A stretch of 64,000 nucleotides of DNA, from positions 11,088 to 75,087 of the forward strand of contig JBEKSX010000001.1 in NCBI GenBank assembly GCA_049516635.1, written 5' to 3'. A program made the translations under genes and the position numbers. The notes beneath the pieces are model-generated. The model made no database searches. It worked only from the letters and a program-made list of their open reading frames with translations, and had not been told where the DNA came from. Positions 8,560 to 16,867 of this stretch are shown here, in pieces. How positions within the stretch are numbered: the stretch's first letter is position 1; each line of letters begins with the position of its first letter. Source of the DNA: JBEKSX01 sp049516635 (lineage in GTDB: Bacteria; Bacteroidota; Ignavibacteria; Tepidaquicellales; OLB5).

Positions 8560-10389
8560 CTACATTGCCATCACTTCTTTTTCTCTTTGTTCGCGGAGCT
8601 GACGGGTATAAAGGCTGTAATAATAACCTTTCTTTTTCATCAGTTCGTAATGACTGCCATCTTCTATTATCTTTCCTTTGCTTATAACGAGTATCCTGTC
8701 ACAATTCTTGATGGTGGAAAGCCTGTGTGCTATCAATATCGAAGTTCTGCCTTCCATCATGCTTAATATACCCTTCTGTATCCTTGCTTCAGTAATTGTA
8801 TCTACTGATGAAGTTGCTTCATCCATAATGAATATCCTCGGATCGGCTAGCACAGCCCTGGCAAATGACACAAGCTGTTTTTCACCCATAGAGAGATTTT
8901 CACCACCTTCTCCGACCTCTTCATCAAGACGGTTGCTAAAATCCTCAGCACCGACGAGATTTAACGCATCGATTATTTCGCCGTCACTGGTATCATCCCT
9001 TCCATAGCGTATGTTATCGCGTACGCTTCCGGAAAAAAGGTGCGGGGTCTGGAGTACAACACCAAGACGGCTTCTCAAGCTGAACAAAGACTTTTTCCTG
9101 TAATCTACACCGTCAATTCTCAGAACACCTCCTGTAGGTTCATAGAACCTGCAAATCAGGCTCGTAATAGTTGACTTACCTCCACCTGTCTCACCGACCA
9201 GAGCAATAGATTCCCCCGCTTCTATCTTTAAATTGAAGTTCTCGATAACGGGTTTACCCTGTTCATAATGGAAGGATACATTTTCGAACTCTATATCGCC
9301 ATTGATATTCTTGAAATCAGTACTGTCGGTGGAGTCATAGATCAATGGCTTTGTATCCACGAGCGAAAATATCCTTTCACCGGCGGAGATGCTGTTCTGC
9401 GCTTGGGAATAGAACCTGGTAATATCGAGTATCGGTTCAAATATCAGCGTTGCATACCCGAAAAAAGCCGCAAGCTTTCCGACAGTGATCTCCGGCGGTA
9501 TAGCCAATACCATATTCCCTCCGAAGTAAAGTACAAGTGCGGCTCCAACCGAGCCTATAAAAACTACCATCGGAATGAATATCGCGCTAAAGAAAGCCGA
9601 CCTGTAAGCAGACCATCTCATTTTTTCACTCAATCCTCGGAATTCCTTACTTACTCTTTTTTCCTGAACCATACTTTTATTCACTTCCACACCGTTGATG
9701 TGTTCATTGAAGCTGGCAGTAATCTCGCTGTTATATTTTCTTGCCTGCCGGGAATACATCAAAATAAGCATCCTTATCTTTATGGAAACGACCATGAGAA
9801 CAGGAATTGTCAGGGTAACAATTGCTCCCAGCTTCCAGTTATATATGAACATCGCTATCACACAAAACACAATCATGCCCGTTCCCCAGATGACTGAGAT
9901 CATTTCCCACGAGATAAGCTCGGTCACTTTCACTGCATCTGAAGAGATCCTGGAAAGGAGCCAGCCGACAGCAGACTTATCAAAGAAAGAGAACGAAAGC
10001 CTCTGCAGTCTAATAAACATCTGCTGCCTGATATCAAACATCACGTATTCCTGTATCCTGCCCGCATAATAAATAAATCCCATCACACAAACGGCAATCA
10101 ACGACCCCATCCCAAACAGGAGCAGACAATAAAATTTCAATCCTGCCAGATCCGCCGGGGTTCTAAGGCCGGGATGCTCTTTATATGTGTTCGTGACAGG
10201 GAATATCACCTTATCCAGCAAGTTCATCCATACGAGCGGGAATACCGATTCCACGGCAGCCACGAGCAGGATAAATATTGTGAAGGCAGTTACCCACTTC
10301 GGATACTTTAAGCTGTATGTGAACAGCCTCTTCAGAAAAGGCAGTAAAGCCCCTTTGGTCTTATAATGCTGTTCCTGCATTTGTGCCAT
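8560..10389 (-). CDS. ABC exporter half-transporter, subunit with catalytic Glu and altered signature
   Basis: 609 residues: a six-helix exporter membrane domain (about 25-340) fused to an ATPase domain. Walker A GETGGGKST is at 399-407 and Walker B is FIMDEATSSVD with the catalytic Glu. The signature reads LSMGEKQ instead of LSGGQ. Its partner 33 nt upstream has the opposite pattern (canonical signature, Asp for Glu). The two should form an asymmetric heterodimer of the BmrCD/LmrCD/TM287-288 type with one hydrolytic and one degenerate site. The substrate is unknown; drugs or lipids are usual. It is the second gene of the attenuator-preceded operon. Confidence 0.93.
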   Translation of the reverse strand: MAQMQEQHYKTKGALLPFLKRLFTYSLKYPKWVTAFTIFILLVAAVESVFPLVWMNLLDKVIFPVTNTYKEHPGLRTPADLAGLKFYCLLLFGMGSLIAVCVMGFIYYAGRIQEYVMFDIRQQMFIRLQRLSFSFFDKSAVGWLLSRISSDAVKVTELISWEMISVIWGTGMIVFCVIAMFIYNWKLGAIVTLTIPVLMVVSIKIRMLILMYSRQARKYNSEITASFNEHINGVEVNKSMVQEKRVSKEFRGLSEKMRWSAYRSAFFSAIFIPMVVFIGSVGAALVLYFGGNMVLAIPPEITVGKLAAFFGYATLIFEPILDITRFYSQAQNSISAGERIFSLVDTKPLIYDSTDSTDFKNINGDIEFENVSFHYEQGKPVIENFNLKIEAGESIALVGETGGGKSTITSLICRFYEPTGGVLRIDGVDYRKKSLFSLRSRLGVVLQTPHLFSGSVRDNIRYGRDDTSDGEIIDALNLVGAEDFSNRLDEEVGEGGENLSMGEKQLVSFARAVLADPRIFIMDEATSSVDTITEARIQKGILSMMEGRTSILIAHRLSTIKNCDRILVISKGKIIEDGSHYELMKKKGYYYSLYTRQLREQREKEVMAM

Positions 10390-10422
10390 ATTATTTCTCC
10401 GTTTCTTTCATTATAATCTTGA

Positions 10423-12330
10423 TTATTCAGTGCTGATTATTTGTTTATCGATAAATCTTTTACTTTTCTTTTCTCTAATTATATTTTCCTTCTTTAATTC
10501 GGAATCTATCTCATCTTCGATAGATACTTGTATATCAAATATTTTCCTGTAAAAGCCGTGGTTCATGATAAGTTCCTCATGCGTTCCGGACTCTTCGACC
10601 GTACCTTTATCAAGAACTATGATCCTGTCGCAGTCCTGTATGGACGTAATCCTGTGTGCAATGATGAAGGTTGTCTTACCTTTCAGGATACGCCTGAGAG
10701 CACGCTGTATAGCATATTCCGTTTCGGAATCCACTGATGAAGTGGAATCATCCAGAACAAGAATATCCGGGTTTTTCAGAAGAGTCCTTGCAAGGGTTAC
10801 ACGCTGTTTTTGACCTCCTGAAAGAGTCACACCTTTTTCGCCCACGACTGTATCATATGAATCCGGAAAAGCTTCCTCAATGATGCCGTGTATGTTAGCT
10901 ATCTTTGCCGATTCTATTACTTCTTCTATGTGCGTATCCGGTTTTACATATGCGATATTATCCTTTATTGTAGTAGAGAAGAGGAACGGTCTCTGCAGCA
11001 CAACACCGAACCTGCTCCTCAGGTACTCTTTCGAATATTCACTTATATTCCTGCCGTCTATCCTGATGGTTCCTGAATCCGGTTCATAGAATCTCATCAA
11101 GAGCGAGATGATGGTAGATTTACCGCAGCCCGTAGGACCCAGAAGTGCTATCTTCTCACCCTGCTTCACCGAGAAGCTGATATTATTCAATACATTGTCT
11201 TTTGAATTCTTATCATATTTAAAACTGACGTTCTCGAACAGTATCTCACCTTTCAGCTTCTTGTAATCGTTGTAGCTGCCCGAATAATTTTCTTCCGGGT
11301 AATTCAAAATGGAATAGACTCTCTGTATTGCAACAGAAGTCATTCCCATTTCACTTACAAGTTGAGGTACTCTTCTCATAGGCCAGGTTACCATCATTGC
11401 ATAAGAATAGAATGCAATATACTCACCCGCGGAAATAACACCGGTCAATGCAAAGTAGCCTCCAATAAATACGGATATGGTTATCTGCAGGTGAACGATA
11501 AAATCCGATGAAGGCCAGAATATCCTGTGGAGGTTAGCCAACTTTATTCCCCAGTCGCGAGCTTCCCTGTTCTGTCTGGTGAACTTATTAATCTCGTATT
11601 CCTCTTTAGCAAAAGCTTTCACCACTCTAATACCTGATAGATTTTCCTGAACGATAGAAGTTAATCTATCTTGCCTCTTCTCGTGCTCGGTCCATACTTT
11701 GCTTTCCTTTCTGAAGAAGTACATAGAACCGATCGAAACAATTGGCAGTGAGGTTATCGCTATTAACGCATAGGTAAGGTTAATGCTTAGCATCATGAAG
11801 AACGAACCGAAGAATACAGCGGTCATCCTCACAATTTCTACAACCTGGATCGACGAGAATTTCCGTATTGTTTCCACATCGCCTGTACATCGCTGTACCA
11901 GTTCACCTGTCGGTGTCCTGCTGAAATACTCCAGCGGTAAATGCTGTATATGTGTGAAAAGATTATCCTTCAGCTTTTTAACAGCCTTTTCTGTAGATGA
12001 GGCACTTATAGCACTGGCAGCAAACATAAAAGCCGCCCTGGACAGCGATATAACGAGAAATAATAAGCCCAGGCTAACCAATACTACACGCAAGTTATCC
12101 GGCTTCATTTCCGGCAGGAATGAGTACAGCATTCTTGTGACAAAGTCATCAGCCGTGACCTTTTCTGTTCCATTGCTGAGAAAGAAGACTATTACTTTAT
12201 CAACGGCTATTTGCAGTACTCTCGGCTCAAGCATCCTTATGATTATCGAAATAATGAGAAATATGCCCGAAGTCAGGTAGAAATACTTCCACCTGTCCAG
12301 AATTTCAAACAATTTTGTAAGACTTTTCAA
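10423..12330 (-). CDS. ABC exporter half-transporter, subunit with degenerate Walker B (Asp)
   Basis: 635 residues with an exporter membrane domain (about 15-340), Walker A GPTGCGKST at 398-406 and a canonical signature LSGGQKQR. Walker B is VLDDSTSSVD, where the normal catalytic Glu is Asp (D528). It is the first gene of the exporter operon and pairs with the gene 33 nt downstream. Translation starts at TTG 12330 behind an AGGAGAAA Shine-Dalgarno. The 5' leader (12605 to 12331) holds a short ORF and a strong terminator, so expression probably depends on antitermination. Confidence 0.93.
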   Translation of the reverse strand: MKSLTKLFEILDRWKYFYLTSGIFLIISIIIRMLEPRVLQIAVDKVIVFFLSNGTEKVTADDFVTRMLYSFLPEMKPDNLRVVLVSLGLLFLVISLSRAAFMFAASAISASSTEKAVKKLKDNLFTHIQHLPLEYFSRTPTGELVQRCTGDVETIRKFSSIQVVEIVRMTAVFFGSFFMMLSINLTYALIAITSLPIVSIGSMYFFRKESKVWTEHEKRQDRLTSIVQENLSGIRVVKAFAKEEYEINKFTRQNREARDWGIKLANLHRIFWPSSDFIVHLQITISVFIGGYFALTGVISAGEYIAFYSYAMMVTWPMRRVPQLVSEMGMTSVAIQRVYSILNYPEENYSGSYNDYKKLKGEILFENVSFKYDKNSKDNVLNNISFSVKQGEKIALLGPTGCGKSTIISLLMRFYEPDSGTIRIDGRNISEYSKEYLRSRFGVVLQRPFLFSTTIKDNIAYVKPDTHIEEVIESAKIANIHGIIEEAFPDSYDTVVGEKGVTLSGGQKQRVTLARTLLKNPDILVLDDSTSSVDSETEYAIQRALRRILKGKTTFIIAHRITSIQDCDRIIVLDKGTVEESGTHEELIMNHGFYRKIFDIQVSIEDEIDSELKKENIIREKKSKRFIDKQIISTE

Positions 12331-12388
12331 TTATTTCTCCTTTTTTTATCCTTATCTCCCATTACGATCGGGGAAATGTATAGGGGTT

Positions 12389-12427
12389 AAAAAAAAACCG
12401 CAGACTTATTTTATTTGTCCGCGGTTT
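12389..12427 (-). terminator. Intrinsic terminator of the ABC exporter leader (attenuator)
   Basis: On the minus strand, AAACCGCGGAC (12427-12417) pairs with GTCTGCGGTTT (12405-12395) as an 11-bp stem with one G-U wobble and an A/T-only 11-nt loop, followed by a run of T. It ends 58 nt before the TTG of the first exporter gene and just after the leader ORF. Its 5' arm is also the 3' arm of a competing antiterminator (see 12417-12485). Confidence 0.85.
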
Positions 12428-12485
12428 AAAACTCTTTTTATTATGGGTATGATTATTCTGTACTCCTCCATTTAAACCACGGACA
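12417..12485 (-). promoter_or_regulatory. Antiterminator pairing overlapping leader ORF and terminator
   Basis: Minus-strand TGTCCGTGGTTTAAA (12485-12471, within codons Cys-Pro-Trp-Phe-Lys of the leader ORF) is complementary over 15 positions (one G-U) to TTTAAACCGCGGACA (12430-12416). The second segment includes the terminator 5' arm, so the two structures exclude each other. A weaker pairing, TATGGGT (12498-12492) with ACCCATA (12448-12442), would loop out the first arm and favour termination. A third, TAGGTGTA (12571-12564) with TACACCTA (12504-12497), competes with that one. This is the ladder layout of ribosome-controlled attenuators. Pairings were found by eye; energies were not computed. 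Confidence 0.7.
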
Positions 12486-12551
12486 TACTGCACCCATAGG
12501 TGTAATGCAATTGACTGAGTCAAACTTAATATGTAAATAGGTAATTGCCAT
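12453..12551 (-). CDS. Putative 32-residue leader peptide of the ABC exporter operon
   Basis: A short ORF from ATG (12551-12549) to TAA (12455-12453). Its C-terminal part reads CITPMGAVCPWFKWRSTE, with two Cys and two Trp. Its 3' codons are the 5' arm of the antiterminator and its stop lies 26 nt before the terminator stem, so translation of it would change which hairpin forms. The start has only a weak upstream AGGTG. By analogy with BmrB in front of bmrCD in Bacillus subtilis, I read it as a cis-acting leader. A small secreted or modified peptide exported by the transporter is the alternative. Confidence 0.55.
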   Translation of the reverse strand: MAITYLHIKFDSVNCITPMGAVCPWFKWRSTE

Positions 12552-12611
12552 TTTAGTTAATGATACACCTAAGTTTTATTTAAGTTAGTAAAACGTGGTT
12601 CATTTAACACA

Positions 12612-12642
12612 CAAAGTTATGGAAAAAAACCGAAAGTGTCAA
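12612..12642 (-). promoter_or_regulatory. Promoter of the ABC exporter leader transcript
   Basis: Minus strand: TTGACA (12642-12637), 17 nt, TAACTT. The same stretch also fits the Bacteroidota pattern: TTG, 20 nt, then TAACTTTG (12619-12612) as the TAnnTTTG box. Transcription would begin near 12605, about 55 nt before the leader ATG. Confidence 0.6.
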
Positions 12643-12896
12643 GAGGAAGAGAAAAATTCTATATAATATAATAAAATTTCTATCATATTAGTATCTTAGT
12701 TCATTATTTATTAATAAAAATTGAATGGAAGAATTCCATATGAAATTCATCCTGCGTTGATATGACCTTACCGATCCTAGATACACAGATTACTTGTACT
12801 TGGCATTTCTATCTGGATCCCCTCTTGCCTCTCTCTGCAGATCAACGAGTCGAATCGTCGACAGGCAGGCAGGAATAACAAACAGTGTTGAACCGC
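12643..12896. other. Non-coding spacer between phzF and the exporter leader
   Basis: No convincing ORF. 12643-12720 is strongly AT-rich; about 12750-12890 is clearly richer in G+C and contains GACAGGCAGGCAGG near 12860. A short inverted repeat TGGAA-GAA-TTCCA lies at 12725-12737. The patch could be the remains of a mobile or repeated element; nothing identifies it. Confidence 0.4.
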
Positions 12897-13691
12897 CTAT
12901 GCAGTCATTTCGACTGTTAGGACTGTGACAGCTTTGCCGGTTAGATATACACGGTCTCCTTGTACTCTTACGCCCAACGTTCCGCCTCGTTTTGATGCCT
13001 GGTAAGCCTTGAAAATATTCTTATTCAGCTTCTTCATCCAGTACGGACCCAGTACGCAATGCGCAGAACCTGTTACCGGGTCTTCATTAACTCCCATTGA
13101 CGGAGCAAAAAATCTTGAGATGAAATCATATCCCGGCATATCAGCTTTTGCCGTCACAAGCACTTCACCGCTGAAAGGAAGCGTTCTCATCGTTTCAATA
13201 TCAGGTTTAAGCGAACGGATTTCTTCTGCGTTCTTCAATTCTGCAATATAGATCCATTTCGATTTTCCTGTATAGACAGGTTTTGTTCCAATAGCTTTTT
13301 CAAGATCAGGGAATATAGAAATCTCTTCTGTATCCATTGCAGGAAAATTAAGCTCAATCTCTTCATCTTTAAATCGAGCGGTCAGCAGCCCGCTTTTAGT
13401 ATGAAAATGTATTATGTCTTCTACTTTAACAATTCCTTGTTCCCGCAAAAGATGTGCACTCGCTAAGGTGGCATGTCCGCAGAGGTTTATCTCCGCAACG
13501 GGTGTAAACCACCGGAGCAGAAAATCTTTACCCGATCTCACAATAAAAGCGGTTTCCGACAGATTCATTTTAAATGCAATGTTCTGCATCTGCTTATCGT
13601 TGAGCTCTTTTTCGAGTATGCATACACCGGCGGGATTTCCGGAAAACGGCTTATCGGTAAATGCATCGACTGTATGAATTGGTATTAACAT
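12897..13691 (-). CDS. PhzF-family isomerase/epimerase
   Basis: 264 residues with the two-lobed diaminopimelate-epimerase-like fold of the PhzF family. Visible signatures are SGNPAGVC (17-24), the catalytic Glu in MNLSETAF (E46), NLCGHATLASAH (about 69-80) and DPVTGSAHC in the second lobe. In phenazine producers PhzF isomerises DHHA, but most family members have unknown substrates and no phenazine genes are nearby. It lies upstream of the exporter leader on the same strand, with no obvious terminator between. Confidence 0.9.
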   Translation of the reverse strand: MLIPIHTVDAFTDKPFSGNPAGVCILEKELNDKQMQNIAFKMNLSETAFIVRSGKDFLLRWFTPVAEINLCGHATLASAHLLREQGIVKVEDIIHFHTKSGLLTARFKDEEIELNFPAMDTEEISIFPDLEKAIGTKPVYTGKSKWIYIAELKNAEEIRSLKPDIETMRTLPFSGEVLVTAKADMPGYDFISRFFAPSMGVNEDPVTGSAHCVLGPYWMKKLNKNIFKAYQASKRGGTLGVRVQGDRVYLTGKAVTVLTVEMTA

Positions 13692-13770
13692 AGAAATTAT
13701 ATTATTTTTATGTTTTTAAGTCTATGATGTGCAAGAGAAAAATCTTTATAACAAAACCCGGGGTAAAATA

Positions 13771-13795
13771 AAAAACCCCGCTTCTGAGCGGGGTT
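13771..13795 (-). terminator. Intrinsic terminator after the 304-residue T9SS protein gene
   Basis: AACCCCGC/GCGGGGTT stem with a six-base loop, followed on the minus strand by TTTTTTATTTT. It lies 29 nt beyond the stop of the gene at 13825-14739. Confidence 0.85.
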
Positions 13796-13824
13796 AATTT
13801 AAAATCGAATTATTAAAACAGCAA

Positions 13825-14739
13825 TTACTTTGCTAATACCATTTTTTTTACTTCAGTCTTCTCTGTTGTTTTTAACCTGTAGAAGTAGATTCCGCTTGGT
13901 AGATTCGATGCATTGAACTTTATCGAATGTTCTCCTTCATTTTGCTGTCCGTCTACCAAAACGGAAACTTCTCTGCCCAGCCTGTCATATATAGTTATTT
14001 TAACATAGGTAGAGTTTTTAAGTACATAGCTAATATTGGTTTCGGGATTGAAGGGGTTCGGATAGTTCTTCAGGTTAAAGTAAGATTCCGTAGAATTATC
14101 CTGGCTGTTTGCTGTTTCCTGTTTTACTTCTTTATTAGGTCTCTCGGAAATCAGGGCAATCCCCGTTTCGATCTTAGCTGTTTTGAAATCTTTTCCAGTC
14201 TGGTAGGAAATCTGAATGCCCATCGCTTCGTTTTCAAGAATAGAGAAATCTTCTCCAGCTAATTTCGATATGACCTTAAATTCGTTCTCGTTGATATTGA
14301 TATGTATCTCTTTCCAGCCTGAGAAATTGAGGGAAATAGGTTTTGACTCGAGCCTGGTATCGAAATTCTCGTCATATCTCCCGTCATTATTCCTATCAAA
14401 AAGGATCTGGACGGTTGCGTTCATGTCTAAACTTACACCCTGAAGCATTAATGTTAGAATATTATCCTCGGTCACCTGTATTTTTTGTTCTTTCCTGATG
14501 AGGCCTACAAAGGAATTCGCTCCCGTTACAGCATCGGTAGCTAAAATCTCAGCATATCCATTCTCAAGATTATCATTTTCATGAGAATATTTCATAGTGA
14601 GATTTCCGCCCCAATACCAACCCGGAAGCTTATGGTCTCCGAAACTATCGATTACGTTATTAGTTTGTGAATATGCACTGGAAAGGCAAAAACACAAGGT
14701 AAGCAAGATTGCGCAAAGTCCACCAATGATTTTCTTCAC
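13825..14739 (-). CDS. Secreted protein with T9SS type A sorting domain
   Basis: 304 residues: a signal peptide (about 1-24, ending SSAYS), a beta-rich domain of unknown function (about 28-190) that looks like a ligand-binding beta-sandwich (DSFGDHKLPGWYWGG; DRNNDGRYDENFD, an EF-like acidic loop), a short polar linker, and a T9SS type A sorting domain (about 220-304) with NYPNPFNPETNISY and a KKMVLAK end. The Asp-rich loop may bind calcium. Cargo function not recognised. Confidence 0.75.
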   Translation of the reverse strand: MKKIIGGLCAILLTLCFCLSSAYSQTNNVIDSFGDHKLPGWYWGGNLTMKYSHENDNLENGYAEILATDAVTGANSFVGLIRKEQKIQVTEDNILTLMLQGVSLDMNATVQILFDRNNDGRYDENFDTRLESKPISLNFSGWKEIHININENEFKVISKLAGEDFSILENEAMGIQISYQTGKDFKTAKIETGIALISERPNKEVKQETANSQDNSTESYFNLKNYPNPFNPETNISYVLKNSTYVKITIYDRLGREVSVLVDGQQNEGEHSIKFNASNLPSGIYFYRLKTTEKTEVKKMVLAK

Positions 14740-14780
14740 TCTTAAATTTACCTCCTTTAATATTTAGAATATGAGTCAGA

Positions 14781-15149
14781 CTACTTAACAAGGGTCATCC
14801 GTTTTACGGATGAATAGTCTCCCTGCTGCAGTCTGTAGAGGTAAATCCCTGCGGGAAGGTTAGTAGCATCGAACGAGTATTCATAGTCCCCGGCTATTTG
14901 ATACTCATCTATAACTACCTGCACCACCTGTCCGACTAGATTGTAAACCGTTAATTTTACTGCTCCGTCGGTTTTCAGAGTATATGAAAGTATAGTGGAT
15001 GGATTGAAAGGATTCGGATAATTCTGATTTAAAACAAACTTATCCGGGTTACCCTTCATATCATCAAGATGTTTTTTAGTAAAGGCGCTTGAATTAAACG
15101 TACCTAAAATAAAAAACAAACTTAATAAGTAAACATATACTTTATACAT
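14781..15149 (-). CDS. Minimal secreted protein: signal peptide plus T9SS sorting domain only
   Basis: 122 residues. A signal peptide (about 1-23) and about 15 polar residues lead directly into a complete T9SS type A sorting domain (NQNYPNPFNPSTILSYTL at about 42-59, LPAGIYLYRLQ, end KRMTLVK). There is essentially no cargo. It lies 41 nt upstream of the 304-residue T9SS protein, in the same direction, probably in one transcript. It could be a remnant of a larger gene, a decoy or regulator of the export machinery, or a small surface peptide. Confidence 0.7.
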   Translation of the reverse strand: MYKVYVYLLSLFFILGTFNSSAFTKKHLDDMKGNPDKFVLNQNYPNPFNPSTILSYTLKTDGAVKLTVYNLVGQVVQVVIDEYQIAGDYEYSFDATNLPAGIYLYRLQQGDYSSVKRMTLVK

Positions 15150-15244
15150 TACCTCTTATTTAATTAACCGAAACTACGCAAAAAAGATGAAATTGTCAAG
15201 ATATTATTCTTGAACGGAGGTATTAAAAACCTTCAATAATAAGC

Positions 15245-15270
15245 GGGAAATGGCATTTTTGCCATTTCCC
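15245..15270 (-). terminator. Terminator-like hairpin after the HtrA protease gene
   Basis: GGGAAATGGCA/TGCCATTTCCC, an 11-bp stem with a TTTT loop, 15 nt after the protease stop. The following minus-strand sequence is GCTTATTATT, only moderately T-rich, so termination strength is uncertain. Confidence 0.6.
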
Positions 15271-15285
15271 CTAAAATTATTTCCA

Positions 15286-16803
15286 TTACTGTATCTCAAC
15301 AGCTACAATTCTCTCCTGTTTATCGGGAGTAACGATTCTCATTAGTATAGAATCACCTTCCTTTTTCCCATTAACTATTTCAGCTAAGTCATCTACGTTA
15401 CTAATTTTCTTTTTGTCAGCTTCAGTGATTACATAATTCTCTCTTATACCTCTCATGAAAGCTTCAGAGAAATTATCAACGGAGGTGACCAGTATACCAT
15501 TCTTTACATCATATTTATCTTTTATCGTATTATCGATATTCGTCACCTGCATACCCAGCGGTTTTATAACTTTGGATGAAAGAGAACCTTCGTTCTTCTG
15601 TTCACTTTGATTTTCATTCATTGCCTGATTTTCATTTTCATCTGTACGGGGTTTCAAAGTAACTTCTTTATCAATATTCTTACCGTCCCTGAAGAGAGTG
15701 AGTTTAACAACTTCACCCGGGTGCTTGCTTCCGATCAAAGCCTGCAATTCATTTGCTGCATCTACAGTTTTTCCATCTACTGATAATATGACATCACCTA
15801 CTTTGATACCTGCTTCTTCACCGGCTCCTCCTTTTACAACTCCCTGTACCAGGACACCTTCTGCTTTGCTCAATCCGAGTCCTTTAGCCATTGTTTCATC
15901 TATGGATTGGATGTTCACACCGATATAGCCCCTAATCACTTTACCGTTCTTTATTAATTCGGGGACTACGTTCTTTACCAAATTAACCGGAATTGCAAAT
16001 CCATAACCCTGGTAATAACCGGTATTTGTTTTAATTGCCGAATTGATTCCGACCAGCTGACCGTTCATATCAACCAAGGCACCTCCGCTGTTGCCCGGAT
16101 TAATCGCAGCGTCGGTTTGTATGAAATCCTCAATACCGTATCCTTTTGCGTCAGCATTTATGCCGATATTCCTACCCTTTGCACTAACAATACCGGCTGT
16201 AACCGTTGAATTTAATCCGAGCGGATTCCCGATCGCCAGCACCCATTCACCTACCTGCACATTATCCGAATTTCCAAAAGACATAACCGGCAGATCATTA
16301 GCATCGATCTTTATCACTGCGATATCTGTGTTAGGATCTGTTCCAATCAACTTTGCGTTGAACTCACGCTTATCAGTAAGAGTGACCTTTATCCCATTCT
16401 TGCCGGCATCCCTGACAACATGGTTATTTGTAACAATGTAACCATCCTTTGAAATGATCACACCTGAACCGCTACCAACTTCCGGCATTTGATCGGGCAT
16501 TTTGAAATCAGGACCGAAGAAAAAATGGAACGGGTTGTTCTCATCACCCTGTTGATTATTTTTAGGTTCTGTTTTCACAACAATACTGACAACAGTAGGT
16601 GTGACTACCTTGCTAACTTCAATAAAAGCATCATTAAGGGCTTTTATTTCAGGATTAGGTTTTACGGGCGGAGTTGTGTTAAAATCTATCGGTGAATCCG
16701 AGAATAATACTTTTGCTCCGCTGAAGTTCGCAATTAAAGCTGCACCGAAAATTAATGCGAATAATACCACTAATCCCGCTGCTATTATTGATTTTCTTGA
16801 CAT
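15286..16803 (-). CDS. HtrA/DegQ-type periplasmic serine protease with two PDZ domains
   Basis: 505 residues. An uncleaved signal/anchor (about 6-27) is followed by a trypsin-like domain with the catalytic triad H128 (VTNNHVV), D160 (NTDIAVIKI) and S239 (GNSGG). PDZ1 follows (about 290-380, GYIGVNIQSID). After a Glu/Asn/Gln-rich linker (about 385-410, acidic low complexity) comes PDZ2 (about 415-505). It is an envelope quality-control protease/chaperone of the Do family. It lies downstream of recO on the same strand with a 64-nt gap. Confidence 0.95.
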   Translation of the reverse strand: MSRKSIIAAGLVVLFALIFGAALIANFSGAKVLFSDSPIDFNTTPPVKPNPEIKALNDAFIEVSKVVTPTVVSIVVKTEPKNNQQGDENNPFHFFFGPDFKMPDQMPEVGSGSGVIISKDGYIVTNNHVVRDAGKNGIKVTLTDKREFNAKLIGTDPNTDIAVIKIDANDLPVMSFGNSDNVQVGEWVLAIGNPLGLNSTVTAGIVSAKGRNIGINADAKGYGIEDFIQTDAAINPGNSGGALVDMNGQLVGINSAIKTNTGYYQGYGFAIPVNLVKNVVPELIKNGKVIRGYIGVNIQSIDETMAKGLGLSKAEGVLVQGVVKGGAGEEAGIKVGDVILSVDGKTVDAANELQALIGSKHPGEVVKLTLFRDGKNIDKEVTLKPRTDENENQAMNENQSEQKNEGSLSSKVIKPLGMQVTNIDNTIKDKYDVKNGILVTSVDNFSEAFMRGIRENYVITEADKKKISNVDDLAEIVNGKKEGDSILMRIVTPDKQERIVAVEIQ

Positions 16804-16867
16804 TTATTTATCTCCTTTGATTAAATAATAACTTATTTCAGTAAATATCAGAATGTACGCCTTTATA

